From Hypericum androsaemum (lineage: Eukaryota > Streptophyta > Magnoliopsida > Malpighiales > Hypericaceae), in the NCBI GenBank assembly GCA_963995505.1, contig OZ023184.1:4216001-4280000 (forward strand): a DNA stretch of 64,000 nucleotides, read 5' to 3'. The notes beneath the pieces are model-generated. The model worked only from the letters and a program-made list of their open reading frames with translations. It was not told the DNA's origin and searched no databases. A program made the translations under genes and the position numbers. Shown here piece by piece: positions 23,741-33,297 of this stretch. Within the stretch, counting starts at the first letter, position 1. Every line of letters starts with the position of its first letter.

Positions 23741-23961
23741 GTGGATTTCTGAAGCATGCTTTAAGTGTGGTAAGATGGGGCACCAACTGGCATCTTGCCC
23801 TGAAATGCGTGCACGGAGTTCAACCGCAACAAATTCCAGTGGCCGATTTGCTCTAGCCGGAGGGAAGCCGCCACCACCGCCGCTGCCACCACCGAGAGCT
23901 CTGGCACGAGTGTACGCCCTCAATCAATCTGAAGCTGGGCAACATGGAGATGTGGTGACAG

Positions 23962-24032
23962 GTAAATCTCCACACAATTAAGTTACATGTATCGCTAGGA
24001 AAATGCCATTTAAGCATAGGACTCTGTCGCAG
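23962..24032 (+). other. intron-like segment 2 before the protease (71 nt)
   Basis: Bordered by acag|gtaaat and gtcgcag|gtaaat, with in-frame stops inside. The length, 71 nt, is not a multiple of three. Excision restores the frame into the FDSG protease domain. The borders share a short gtaaat repeat, so excision by recombination or a tandem duplication should also be considered. Confidence 0.6.
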
Positions 24033-27000
24033 GTAAATTTTTAGTAGCTGGATTTCCTGCGAATACATTATTTGATTCTGGAGTAACCCATTCTTTCATT
24101 GCTGATCACTTCATGAGGAGACTTAAATTATTGACATATAGTTGTGAGGAGGAGTTGGCAGTTACCACTCTACTGGGGAAGACCATTTTTGTAAACCAGA
24201 GTTGCGACTGCGAGATTCTTATAAGTGGCCAGCAACTCAAGGGGCATTTCCGAGTCATGAGAATGATGGGCTTCGACGTTATCCTGGGGATGGATTGGCT
24301 GGCGGGACAGTATGCCTGTATTGATTGTAGGTGTAAGTCTGTTATTTTTCGACCCCCAGGAAATGAAGAGTTCATGTTTGTAGACGCTAATGTCAAAACC
24401 CCCTTGACAATAATCTCTGCTATGGAAGCAAGGAGATTGATGCAAAATAGTGCGGTAGCCTACCTAGCTACTGCAATGGATGCGCGGACCAGGACTCTAT
24501 TGGATCAGATCCCTATTGCTAGAGATTTCCCAGATATTTTTCCAGAAGAGATACAAGGGATACCACCAGATCGCGAAGTGGAGTTCCAAATCGAACTGAG
24601 CCCTGGGGCGAGACCTGTATCTAAAGCACCTTATCGCATGGCCCCAGCGGAACTAAAGGAGCTAAAAGTACAGCTGGTGGACCTATTGGATAAGGGATTC
24701 ATCAGACCAAGTGTTTCACCATGGGGTGCACCGGTGTTATTCGTAAAGAAGAAGGACGGTTCCATGAGGATGTGTGTGGAGTATCGGGAGCTAAACAAAC
24801 TCACTATTAAGAATAGGTACCCCTTACCCAGAATTGAAGATCTGTTTGATCAGCTGAAAGGGGCAAGAGTGTTCTCCAAAATAGATCTACGCTCGGGCTA
24901 TCATCAATTGAAGATTAGGGATGAAGATGTGTATATGACGGCTTTTCGCACTAGATATGGACATTATGAGTTCCTAGTGATGCCCTTTGGATTAACCAAT
25001 GCTCCAGCAAAGTTTATGGACCTGATGAACGAACCTTCCGCCCATACTTGGATAAATGTGTGGTGGTGTTCATTGATGACATTCTGGTGTATTCACCAAG
25101 TAAGGAGGCACATGAGGAACACTTGAGGATGGTTCTACAAATAATGCGAAAGGAACAATTATACGCCAAATTGAAGAAGTGTGAATTTTGGCTCGAGAAA
25201 GTTACATTCCTTGGACATGTATTATCCAAAGAAGGAGTATCTGTAGACCCCGGTAAGATTGAGACAGTGGTAGGATGGCAGCAACCAAGCACTGTGACAG
25301 AAGTACGCAGTTTCTTGGGATTGGCAGGCTACTACCGACGTTTTGTGGAAGGGTTCTCCAAGATAGCCATAGCTCTAACCAGGCTAACTCAGAAAGGAGT
25401 GAAGTTCACATGGAGTGAAGAATGTGAGCAAAGCTTCCAGGAACTGAAGAAGAGATTAGTGACAGAACCCATACTAGCTCAACCTAGTGAAGGAAAAGAT
25501 TATGTAGTTTACAGTGATGCCTCGAAAAATGGGTTGGGTTGTGTACTTATGCAAGAGGACAAGGTGATCGCTTATGCATCACGACAACTTAAGCCTTACG
25601 AGAAGAATTACCCTACCCATGATCTCGAGCTAGCAGCAGTAGTTCATGCACTCAAGATATGGAGACATTACCTTTATGGTGTCCGATGCGAGATGTATAC
25701 AGATCATAAGAGCCTGAGATACATTTTCACACAGAAGGAATTGAATATGAGACAACGAAGGTGGCTAGAATTGATCAAGGATTATGATATTGGGATCCAC
25801 TATCACCCAGGAAAAGCTAACATAGTAGCAGATGCTCTCAGCAGGAAGAGTCAAACGGGTAAAGTTCATACGACACAAGAAGGATTGATACGTCAATTGA
25901 GAAGTTTGGGGGTGGAAGACTCTGAATGTTCGATCGGCTTAGCGGCAAGTCTGGAATTGGAGCCCACACTGCGAACTCAACTAGGCGAAGGACAACGCAA
26001 GGATGCAACTCTTATCTCTCTTAGACGGCAAGTTGAACGAGGAGAGCTAGAACATTTTCGCATTGGAGTCGACAATAATCTGTATTACCATAACATAATA
26101 TGTGTCCCAGCAGCCAAAGAATTAAAGAATAAAGTATTGGAAGAGGCTCATACCGCCCGCTATGCAGGACATCCGGGAGGGACTAAAATGTACCAAGATC
26201 TCAAACTTGATTTTTGGTGGTCCGGTATGAAGAAAGAGATAGCAGATTATGTAGCCAGTTGCATGGTATGTCAATTAGTCAAGGCGGAACACCAACGACC
26301 AGCTGGTCCCCTTCAACCATTAGAGATTCCAGAATGGAAGTGGGAGAAGATTACAATGGATTTTGTGACGGGACTTCCAAAGAACCTTCAAGGTAAGAAT
26401 GCGGTGTGGGTAGTGGTTGATCGCCTCACCAAGTCAGCACATTTTGTAGCATACAAGACAGGTATGTCTATTGAGCAAATGGCAGAATTGTACATAAGAG
26501 AGATAGTACGGTTACATGGAATTCCAATGAGTATCACTTCTGATCGAGACACTAGATTTTTATCTAAGTTTTGGGGCAGCATACAGAAAGCAATGGGTAC
26601 AAAATTACAATTCAGTACAGCTTTTCACCCACAGACGGATGGACAATCTGAACGGACAATTCAGACGCTAGAAGATTTACTGAGAGCTTGTGTGTTAGAT
26701 TTTGGGGGAAATTGGGAGGGACATCTGCCATTAATGGAATTCGCCTATAATAACAGCTTTCAGGCGAGTATTGGAATGGCTCCTTATGAGGCCCTGTATG
26801 GCAGAAAGTGTCGTTCGCCCATCAGCTGGAATGAAATAAGAGAGAGAGAAACTTTGGGCCCAGAGATGTTCAGTGAACTAACTGACAAGGTACCAATGAT
26901 CTGAAGCCGAATCCAAGCGGCACAAGATCGACAGAAGAAGTTTGCAGATCAACATCGCAGAGAAATAGAATTTGAGGTTGGAGACCATGTATTTTTAAAG

Positions 27001-27426
27001 GTATCACCTACCAAGGGAATCCGAAGATTTGGAATCAAAGGAAAACTGAGTCCACGTTACATTGGACCCTTTGACATAACCCAACGGATAGGAAAGTTAG
27101 CTTATCGACTGGCTTTACCTCCGATTCTGGCAGGGGTACATGATGTATTCCATGTGTCTATGTTACAAAAATACATCCCGAGGGAGGGGCAGGTGGTACA
27201 AGATATCCCATCAGAGATACGTCCGGATGTGAGCTATGAGGAAGTTCCTCTGCGAATTGTCGATGTCAAACTTCAACAGCTTCGCAAGAGAACGATTGAG
27301 TATGTCAAGGTGCAATGGAGTAATCACACGGAGAGGGAAGCCACTTGGGAATTGAGCTCTGAAATAAAGGAAAAATACCCTTACCTCTTCGAAAGCTCAA
27401 GTAAGTTTGAGGACAAACTTTATCCT

Positions 27427-27439
27427 AAGGGAGGAAGAA
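27427..27439 (+). other. polypurine tract
   Basis: aagggaggaagaa lies immediately before the 3' LTR and is the plus-strand primer site. Confidence 0.9.
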
Positions 27440-28540
27440 TGTAAGAATAAGAAAACTAAAGTGAGAACTTTATAACAGTTTGGGGAGCAAAGGGTAATTT
27501 TCCTTAACTAGGGTTTTTGGCCTCAAAAATCTATATAAATAGGCTTGTAGGCTGTCTGTGGCCGCCCAAAACTCACATCCACGGATTTCCTTCCTCTGTG
27601 AAGGTAAGGAGCAAGATCCGGCTTGGAAGGAGGCGCCAAGAGAGGACGTGACCATCGGAGAATCGCTGGACGAGGAGGGTAAGTCACTAATCCTATTTGA
27701 TTCTCGTAAACTCGATTTCAAGTGATTCCTGCTATGAGTCACGTATTTGCCTCTCAAATAAAAGGTGGAGAAGACGAATCTGTGAGAGGACGAGTCAGTT
27801 CAGAGGGAGTCTCGGACAGATCGTTGGATTAGGCTCGCCCAGATCAACGTCAGGTAAGTGGGAACTTTGTTACCTCATAGATCGAGGGGTCTAGGTCTCC
27901 TGAGATGATTCGTATCTCAGGCTGGAACATGTATGGCTTGAGTTCGGAGTCTGGCTTAAGCCGACCCCTCCATCTAACAATAATCTGTATCGATATGTCT
28001 GATTGTTCTCGAAGTTCTAACCTGTGTGATTTGTTGGAAATCGTAATGTTTTGATAAGTCCTGATTCTGTGTGTTTTGCAAAACTCGAGTTATGATATGT
28101 TCTGTTATGCGTATGATAAGTAGTCGGTTAGGATAGTCGGTTAGGATAGTCAGTTAAGATAGTCGGTTAGGAAATACTTGTATGGATATGTATGCTTCGA
28201 AATTGAGATGTGCTTAGTTGGTTAGATAGTCGGATATGAGGTCTTTCGATATGCAAACTGAAATCGTTCTTCCTGTGTTTCGTTTAATTGGTATCATTCC
28301 ACTTACTGGGTTTATCAACTCACCCTAGCTGTATGTGTTTCAGATCGTTCAGGTGGGATCCGAGAACGGGAGTAGAGTGAGTACATGCATCATCACAGTA
28401 TCGGATTTCCAAATGTTTTTATTCGTTTTGGTTGTTTCGGATTTTGTGTTGGATAATCGTCCCATTTTGTAATAAAAGTCTGTTGCCTAACGGGGTATTT
28501 AATACCTCGGCATTGTCGCCTCTATTTCCGGGTCGCGACA
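27440..28540 (+). repeat. 3' LTR of Ty3/gypsy element (1101 bp)
   Basis: Pairs with 20740-21840. Starts TGTAAGAATAAG, ends GGGTCGCGACA, and is followed by the ATTTA duplication. Confidence 0.97.
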
Positions 28541-28545
28541 ATTTA

Positions 28546-28812
28546 AAATGCCTATTTTAATTTGTCCACAAGATGACTCATTTTATTTATTAAATAGAGT
28601 ATTTTTTAGCTATAATTATCGCAAAAATAGTTCAGTCTTATTTTTTTAATAAATAACGGTTATTTTTAATAAATGATGGCTATTTTTAGTGATTAAAAAA
28701 TATTTTCTCTTACCAATTTAAATTTGGTCGAAATTAATGATCGTATTTAACTACGCCTAACAAGGGCGTAATTAATGGTGGTCGTATTTAATAAAGCCGT
28801 ATTTTTTTGATA
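28546..28812. other. internal AT-rich sequence of the outer element, right part
   Basis: Continuation of the outer element after the gypsy insertion. No gene seen. Confidence 0.5.
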
Positions 28813-29250
28813 GCTTTTTTTTAGAGAATAACGCCCAATTAGAGTGTAATCAATTGATTTCTATTGTATTTAACAAAAGGGCAATCAATTATGCCAATTA
28901 ATCACGCCAGCAAATTAATTAATTACGGCAACTAATACGGCAACCAATTAATTACGCAACCAATTAACTACGCCAGTCGCCACCAATTAATCCGATTTCG
29001 GATAGATAGATAGCCCATTAGAGCAAGACACGGAAATTTTTACCCTTTTTTACAAAGAAACGGAAATTTTTCTGGTTTTTTAGTAACGAAAAATTATTCG
29101 TGTCTTGGTAGAAACGGAAATTTTTCTGATTTCTTGGTATCAGAAAAAGTTAAAATTTTCAGTTGCCCACGTGGACACCATTTCGGAGAATTATTTTTGT
29201 AATACCGGGTAGGTAAAAGCCATGAACAGTAGTACCATTAAAAAAAATCC
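28813..29250 (-). repeat. right terminal inverted repeat of the outer element
   Basis: Inverse of 16742-17145 plus 19667-19712. It is uninterrupted and so shows the state of the left TIR before the LINE entered. Confidence 0.85.
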
Positions 29251-30292
29251 AATAAAAGATGATAAATTTGTTTTTTACGAATAAAATTTATTTATAAAAA
29301 ATTTGCTGAATAACAAGTATATACACTTACCACTCGTTCGTGCTCGTGAGTACATATGGCTTAAAATAAATAATTATTAATCAGATAACTAGTGACTATT
29401 ACATGTATATGCCGGCAAATACATATTCGGTACCAAATTAAAATTAAATTTAAGGGCTTCTTCACCGTAAATTCTCTTCTCGATCCAATTTACAAATTTC
29501 AGCGGCTGCTTTGCGTAGAGTTGTGAGAATGTACTCCACATCACCATCAGACCTGAACGAATTCGAATTTATCAAAATCGTAAACTATATTCAACGAATA
29601 CAAATTATAGACGGTAGAATTCAAATTGAATTTAAATTAATCTTTTAATTTCTTAGTTTAAAAAAATCATCGACGAGGTTTTAATGTTGAAAGTATATTT
29701 TTCTTATAAAGGAATTCTTTTTAAATATTTAATAAAAAGTTGTGACGATGATCTAATAACCGTTCGTGGATTATTGAATGTTGATTTTTTTATGTTCCGT
29801 TGAAGGAAAAAAATAGATGAGTGAATCATAAGTTAAAATTTATAAAAGATTAGTGACGATAGATATGCAATCTCATTATCGCATAAATATTAAGTACATG
29901 CAACAAAATTCCGAGAATAATTTATCAGTTTTATTTTCAGCGGAAAATTTAAAGAACGTCCCATGCCAAAAAAATTCTCAAAGGTGTTGTTCCATTTTTT
30001 CCAGGAGGGGGCAAACTGGGAATTTCATCCTTCCGCCAACACTCCATCAGCGTCATCAAGCGAATCTCCCGCCGGTTAGAGAACAACACGCATCGCCACC
30101 CCCTCCGCTAGTCCAGGAAAACCCGAAAACGCCCTTACTCCCTTCCAATGCACACATCAGTTTAAAAACTCTCTGCCCACGAACCGCCACTCCCTCCGCT
30201 AGTCCTCCTCCCGCTCCGATCCCACCGTCCCACACGAAACCCTAATTTCAGTTCCAATCCAATTTCACACTCGAAAACCCTAGCTTCCCGCG
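29251..30292. other. spacer and 5' leader of the Yip1-family gene
   Basis: AT-rich to about 29980, then CT-rich and more GC-rich, where the leader of the next gene probably starts. No separate gene is supported; the open frame at 29853-30245 is mostly leader sequence. Confidence 0.5.
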
Positions 30293-31036
30293 ATGGCGGC
30301 GAAACAATTCAACGTCCCGCCGGTGATATTTCCCTCGGGGGAGACGGCAGCGACGGCGGGAGGCGGAAGCGTCCAGCAGCGCCGGGTCCCGTCGGCGCCG
30401 TTCCAGCCCCCGGCTCGGCCCTCCAACTCCGGGATCCCCTTCATGTCCTTCGACATCGGCTCCGCGACCTACGGATCCGGCCCGATCGGCGCGGGGTTCT
30501 CGGCGCCCTCGTTTGAGGACGAGGAGCCGCTACTCGACGAGCTAGGGATCCACCCGGACCAAATCTGGAGGAAGACCAAATCGATTCTGAACCCGTTCCG
30601 GGTTAACCCGGCGGTTCACAAGGACTCGGATCTGGCCGGGCCGTTCTTCCTGTACCTCTCCCTCTGCCTGTTCCAGCTCCTCGCTGGGAAGATCCAGTTC
30701 GGGGTGATCCTCGGGTGGATCGTCATGTCCTCGCTCTTCCTCTACTTCGTCTTCAACATGCTCGCGGGGCGGAACGGGAACCTCGAGTGGCACACGTGCA
30801 CCAGCGTCATCGGCTACTGCCTACTCCCTGTCGTGATCTTCTCCGCGGTCTCGCTATTCGTGCCCCAGGGCGGGCCCCTCAGGTTGGGCATTGGCGTTGG
30901 ATTTGTTGTCTGGGCGACCAGGGCGAGCACCAGCCTGATGGTCTCCCTGGCGGACGGGGTGGAGGAGCACCGCGGGCTCATCACCTACGCGTGCTTCTTG
31001 GTTTACTCCCTGTTCTCATTGCTTGTTATATTTTAG
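30293..31036 (+). CDS. Yip1-family integral membrane protein (YIPF5-like)
   Basis: Single-exon 247-aa protein. Yip1 proteins are Golgi/ER-exit membrane proteins that bind Rab/Ypt GTPases and act in vesicle transport. Residues 1-85 form a Gly/Pro/Ser-rich cytosolic region ending in the conserved EEPLLDELGIHPDQIWRKT block. The Yip1 domain follows with about five membrane segments (roughly residues 117-137, 139-160, 172-195, 197-215 and 228-247). Conserved landmarks are DLAGPFFLYL, LLAGKIQFG and IGYCLLPVV. The N-terminal MAAKQFNVPPVIFPSG is typical of one plant Yip1 group; I cannot assign the paralogue number. GC-rich coding sequence contrasts with the AT-rich flanks. The start ATG is the first in the leader and gives the conserved N-terminus. 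Confidence 0.92.
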   Translation: MAAKQFNVPPVIFPSGETAATAGGGSVQQRRVPSAPFQPPARPSNSGIPFMSFDIGSATYGSGPIGAGFSAPSFEDEEPLLDELGIHPDQIWRKTKSILNPFRVNPAVHKDSDLAGPFFLYLSLCLFQLLAGKIQFGVILGWIVMSSLFLYFVFNMLAGRNGNLEWHTCTSVIGYCLLPVVIFSAVSLFVPQGGPLRLGIGVGFVVWATRASTSLMVSLADGVEEHRGLITYACFLVYSLFSLLVIF

Positions 31037-32533
31037 CTAAGTAGGACCTCCTCCTATTGTGTTCATAACAGGGTATAATGCAAGATTAGGGTTTTGGAAT
31101 GTGGTGGATGTCAGTGTCTAATTGCTATCTCAATATCATTCCTGTAAATTGACCCTAGGCTGGAACAAGGATGGGGGTTGCTTCTTGTGTTCTTGGTGCT
31201 GAATCATTTTTTTACACGATTATTGGTGAAGGCCGATTTTACCAGTTGTCCTGCTCTTTTTCTGAACGGTGGATAAATTGGATGGAAGCATTTCTTTTTT
31301 TGATTTGCTGGGTATGCTGATTTTGATTTCGTGTGGTTTGTTTCTAGGATTGTATGGAGTAATTAGTGAAAAGTTACTAGGATCCGACTTGCTTCATATT
31401 TTCAGTTCTGCATCTATTCTCCAGTGTGCTTGATCTTGATGCTTGTTTACTAGAATGATGTTTCTTGGAAAAGGAATATGTGAACAAAATGGATTTCACT
31501 TTAGCCTTGTGCTGGTGGCTGATATTGTCTGCGGTGAATGATTCGGTTTTTATGTTGGAGAAGTATGCTGAGCTGCTCCCATGGCTTGAATTTGTTATCC
31601 GAACTTAACGAAGTTTGACATGCCTGAATCTGCTCGAGTTGATTCTTTGTCCAGCTTAGAACAGTTAAACTGTATTAATTTGCATATTTGCTTGGGATAC
31701 CTCGTGATTGATCAAGCTAGCAGTAGGTTATGGTTGGCCCCAAGTATTTTTGCTTCACGTTGGATGTCAGTTATGTCAGTCGAGTCCACTATTTTATCTG
31801 CCCAAACTCCATCATGGGGAATTTATATATGTTAAATGATACTCAAGAAGCAGATAACTTGGTAGTGTTTAATTATGCATTGCTGCAAGTCGGAGTAAAC
31901 CATTATGCATGATTAGCATGTTCAATCTGATTATTCAATAAGTTTGGACATCACTTCATATGTATGGTGAATGTTAAGTGTCCAAGGTATTTAGAGTTTG
32001 GGATGATAGTGACCCCAAAGTGGTTGGTGATATATACCTGCAACGTTAATCTTTATGGCCCGGGAAGATTAGGAGGCGATAGTTTTGACTATGGTTGAAG
32101 CTGTCTGTCTTATTATTATCTGCATCATCATCAGTTCTGTTGTGGTAGTTGCTCTACTTGTGTTGACTATTGCTAGAAGTCTGGTGATATTTTTTAGCTA
32201 CCCAACTAGATATTCTGTTATGTACATGTTCTGCTTATTTTGAGTCGGGTAATTTATCAACATCGGTTCCTTCGTGGACTAAATACTAACCGAGGATAAA
32301 AACTGTGCCATAACTTGAGCTCCATCGGTACTGTGTAAGGTTGGAATACGAGGATCTGCTAAGAGAAAAATCACAGTCGAAATCAGAATCTCAAAGGTCG
32401 TCCTTAGATATAGTTGTAGATTTGTTGAAGATTGTTAATCCACTTACCACCCTCACCAAACACCTCTATATCTACACAACACCAAACACCTATGTGTATC
32501 TACACAGCACCAAACAACACAATCCAGCCACCA
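31037..32533. other. 3' flank of the Yip1-family gene and intergenic DNA
   Basis: The first few hundred bases are probably 3'UTR. No other coding region is supported. Confidence 0.45.
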
Positions 32534-32824
32534 ATGGCTTCTTATGTTCTGCAAGATGACTCGTCGCGGCGAGGCCTGGACGACGCCAGAGGAGGAGAAG
32601 CTGAGGAGGAAGAGCTCTTCGAGATCAACCTCGACGCGGTTAGCATGATCCCCCCACCCCATCACCGGGGAGGTTTCTTCACCGCGACGGGCAACATGGC
32701 TCTCCTTGCCAACTGCTTGTTGCCTGCGTCCGATGTTTCCAGCACAATTCCGACAGCACCTAATGCTTGCAAGTCGCTTATGCTCTTCCGGTTCCGGAGC
32801 CCGTACTACTTCTGTCTGCTTTGA
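32534..32824 (+). CDS. small uncharacterised protein, 96 aa
   Basis: A single ORF begins with ATG in good context (ccaATGg) and has base composition more GC-rich than its flanks. The protein has an acidic N-terminal part (GEAEEEELFEINLDAV), a short Pro/His stretch (IPPPHHRGG), then FTATGNMALLANCLLPASDV, and ends with FRFRSPYYFCLL. There is no signal peptide or membrane segment. The order of motifs seems familiar from small plant proteins of unknown role, but I cannot name the family. CT-rich, CA-rich leader sequence precedes it (ctctatatctac near 32464). It could be a real small gene or a truncated member of such a family. Confidence 0.5.
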   Translation: MASYVLQDDSSRRGLDDARGGEAEEEELFEINLDAVSMIPPPHHRGGFFTATGNMALLANCLLPASDVSSTIPTAPNACKSLMLFRFRSPYYFCLL

Positions 32825-33297
32825 GGAGATCCTAGGAGGGGACAGCAGGAGGGTCTCAAAGGGAATTTGAAATGGTCTTAAAACTGATCCTGGGGTGTGT
32901 TATGTATCTTTCCATCCAAAATCTTCTAATGAGATGTTGAATCTGGTTATTTTCTTAATTCTATCAATCTTAATTCTCTTATGGGAAAATAATTCTAACT
33001 AAAATTCAGCTAGCGAGCAAATTTTCAATTTTACCAAAAAAAAAAATTCGAATCATGAAAAATGTAGATGTGTTAAATATCGTGAGATTTTTTCAGCCCG
33101 ACTAGAATATGGTGCGTGAGAAACTTCTATTTTGTACTGAATGCTATTTTAATTAAACCAGCACATTTAATTAAAATTATTCAGCCTAATACGGTAATAG
33201 ACTAATTAAACGAAGTACTCAAGAGACGGGGGCAGCAAGGAAATTGGCGAGAAGACAGAGAAGAAGAAGAAGAGAGAAACAGAGCTGTTTGGTCGGA
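32825..33297. other. spacer and leader of the alpha/beta hydrolase gene
   Basis: AT-rich, then a purine-rich leader (gaagaagaagaagag) just before the hydrolase ATG. No gene seen. Confidence 0.5.

Larger units (their letters stand above)
22597..27444 (+). pseudogene. gag-pol polyprotein of the gypsy element (broken)
   Basis: Starts at ATG 22597 (MAPTTRAG). The gag core (about 22950-23520) includes the ARRWWE and YDREFSRLS motifs of retrotransposon gag. A TAG at 23074-23076 interrupts it in frame. The first zinc knuckle is CERCNRSGHTQEQC; the second is CFKCGKMGHQLASC (from 23757). Protease active site is FDSG (about 24071). RT shows the [12 protein letters not shown] and FIDDILVY motifs; a one-base loss near 25028 shifts the frame between them. 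RNase H ([11 protein letters not shown]), integrase (HH-CC finger from about 26150, DDE core) and a chromodomain (about 27229-27400) follow. A TGA at 26902-26904 breaks the integrase C-terminus. The final stop uses bases of the 3' LTR. Confidence 0.93.
20740..28540 (+). mobile_element. Ty3/gypsy chromovirus LTR retrotransposon, 7.8 kb
   Basis: Two 1101-bp LTRs, 5-bp target duplication ATTTA (20735-20739; 28541-28545), primer-binding site, gag-pol and polypurine tract are all present. Domain order is gag, zinc knuckles, protease, reverse transcriptase, RNase H, integrase and a C-terminal chromodomain, i.e. a chromovirus, probably Tekay/Del type. LTR identity is 99.5% (5 differences in 1101), so insertion is recent. 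The copy is coding-defective: stops at 23074 and 26902 and a one-base deletion near 25028. Two intron-like segments interrupt gag-pol. Confidence 0.96.
16742..29250. mobile_element. outer TIR element (MULE-like) with nested retrotransposons
   Basis: The left TIR is 16742-17145 and resumes at 19667-19712 after a LINE. It is the reverse complement of 28813-29250, with long matched blocks such as gattaattggcataattg and gctggcgtgattaatt. TIRs are about 430-450 bp. Flanking sequence suggests an 8-9 bp duplication (aataaaat near 16734-16741; aataaaag at 29251-29258, one mismatch). Subtracting the LINE and the gypsy element leaves about 2.2 kb of original element with no recognisable transposase, so it is non-autonomous. 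Long TIRs plus a ~9-bp duplication suggest Mutator-like; this is inference. Confidence 0.75.
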
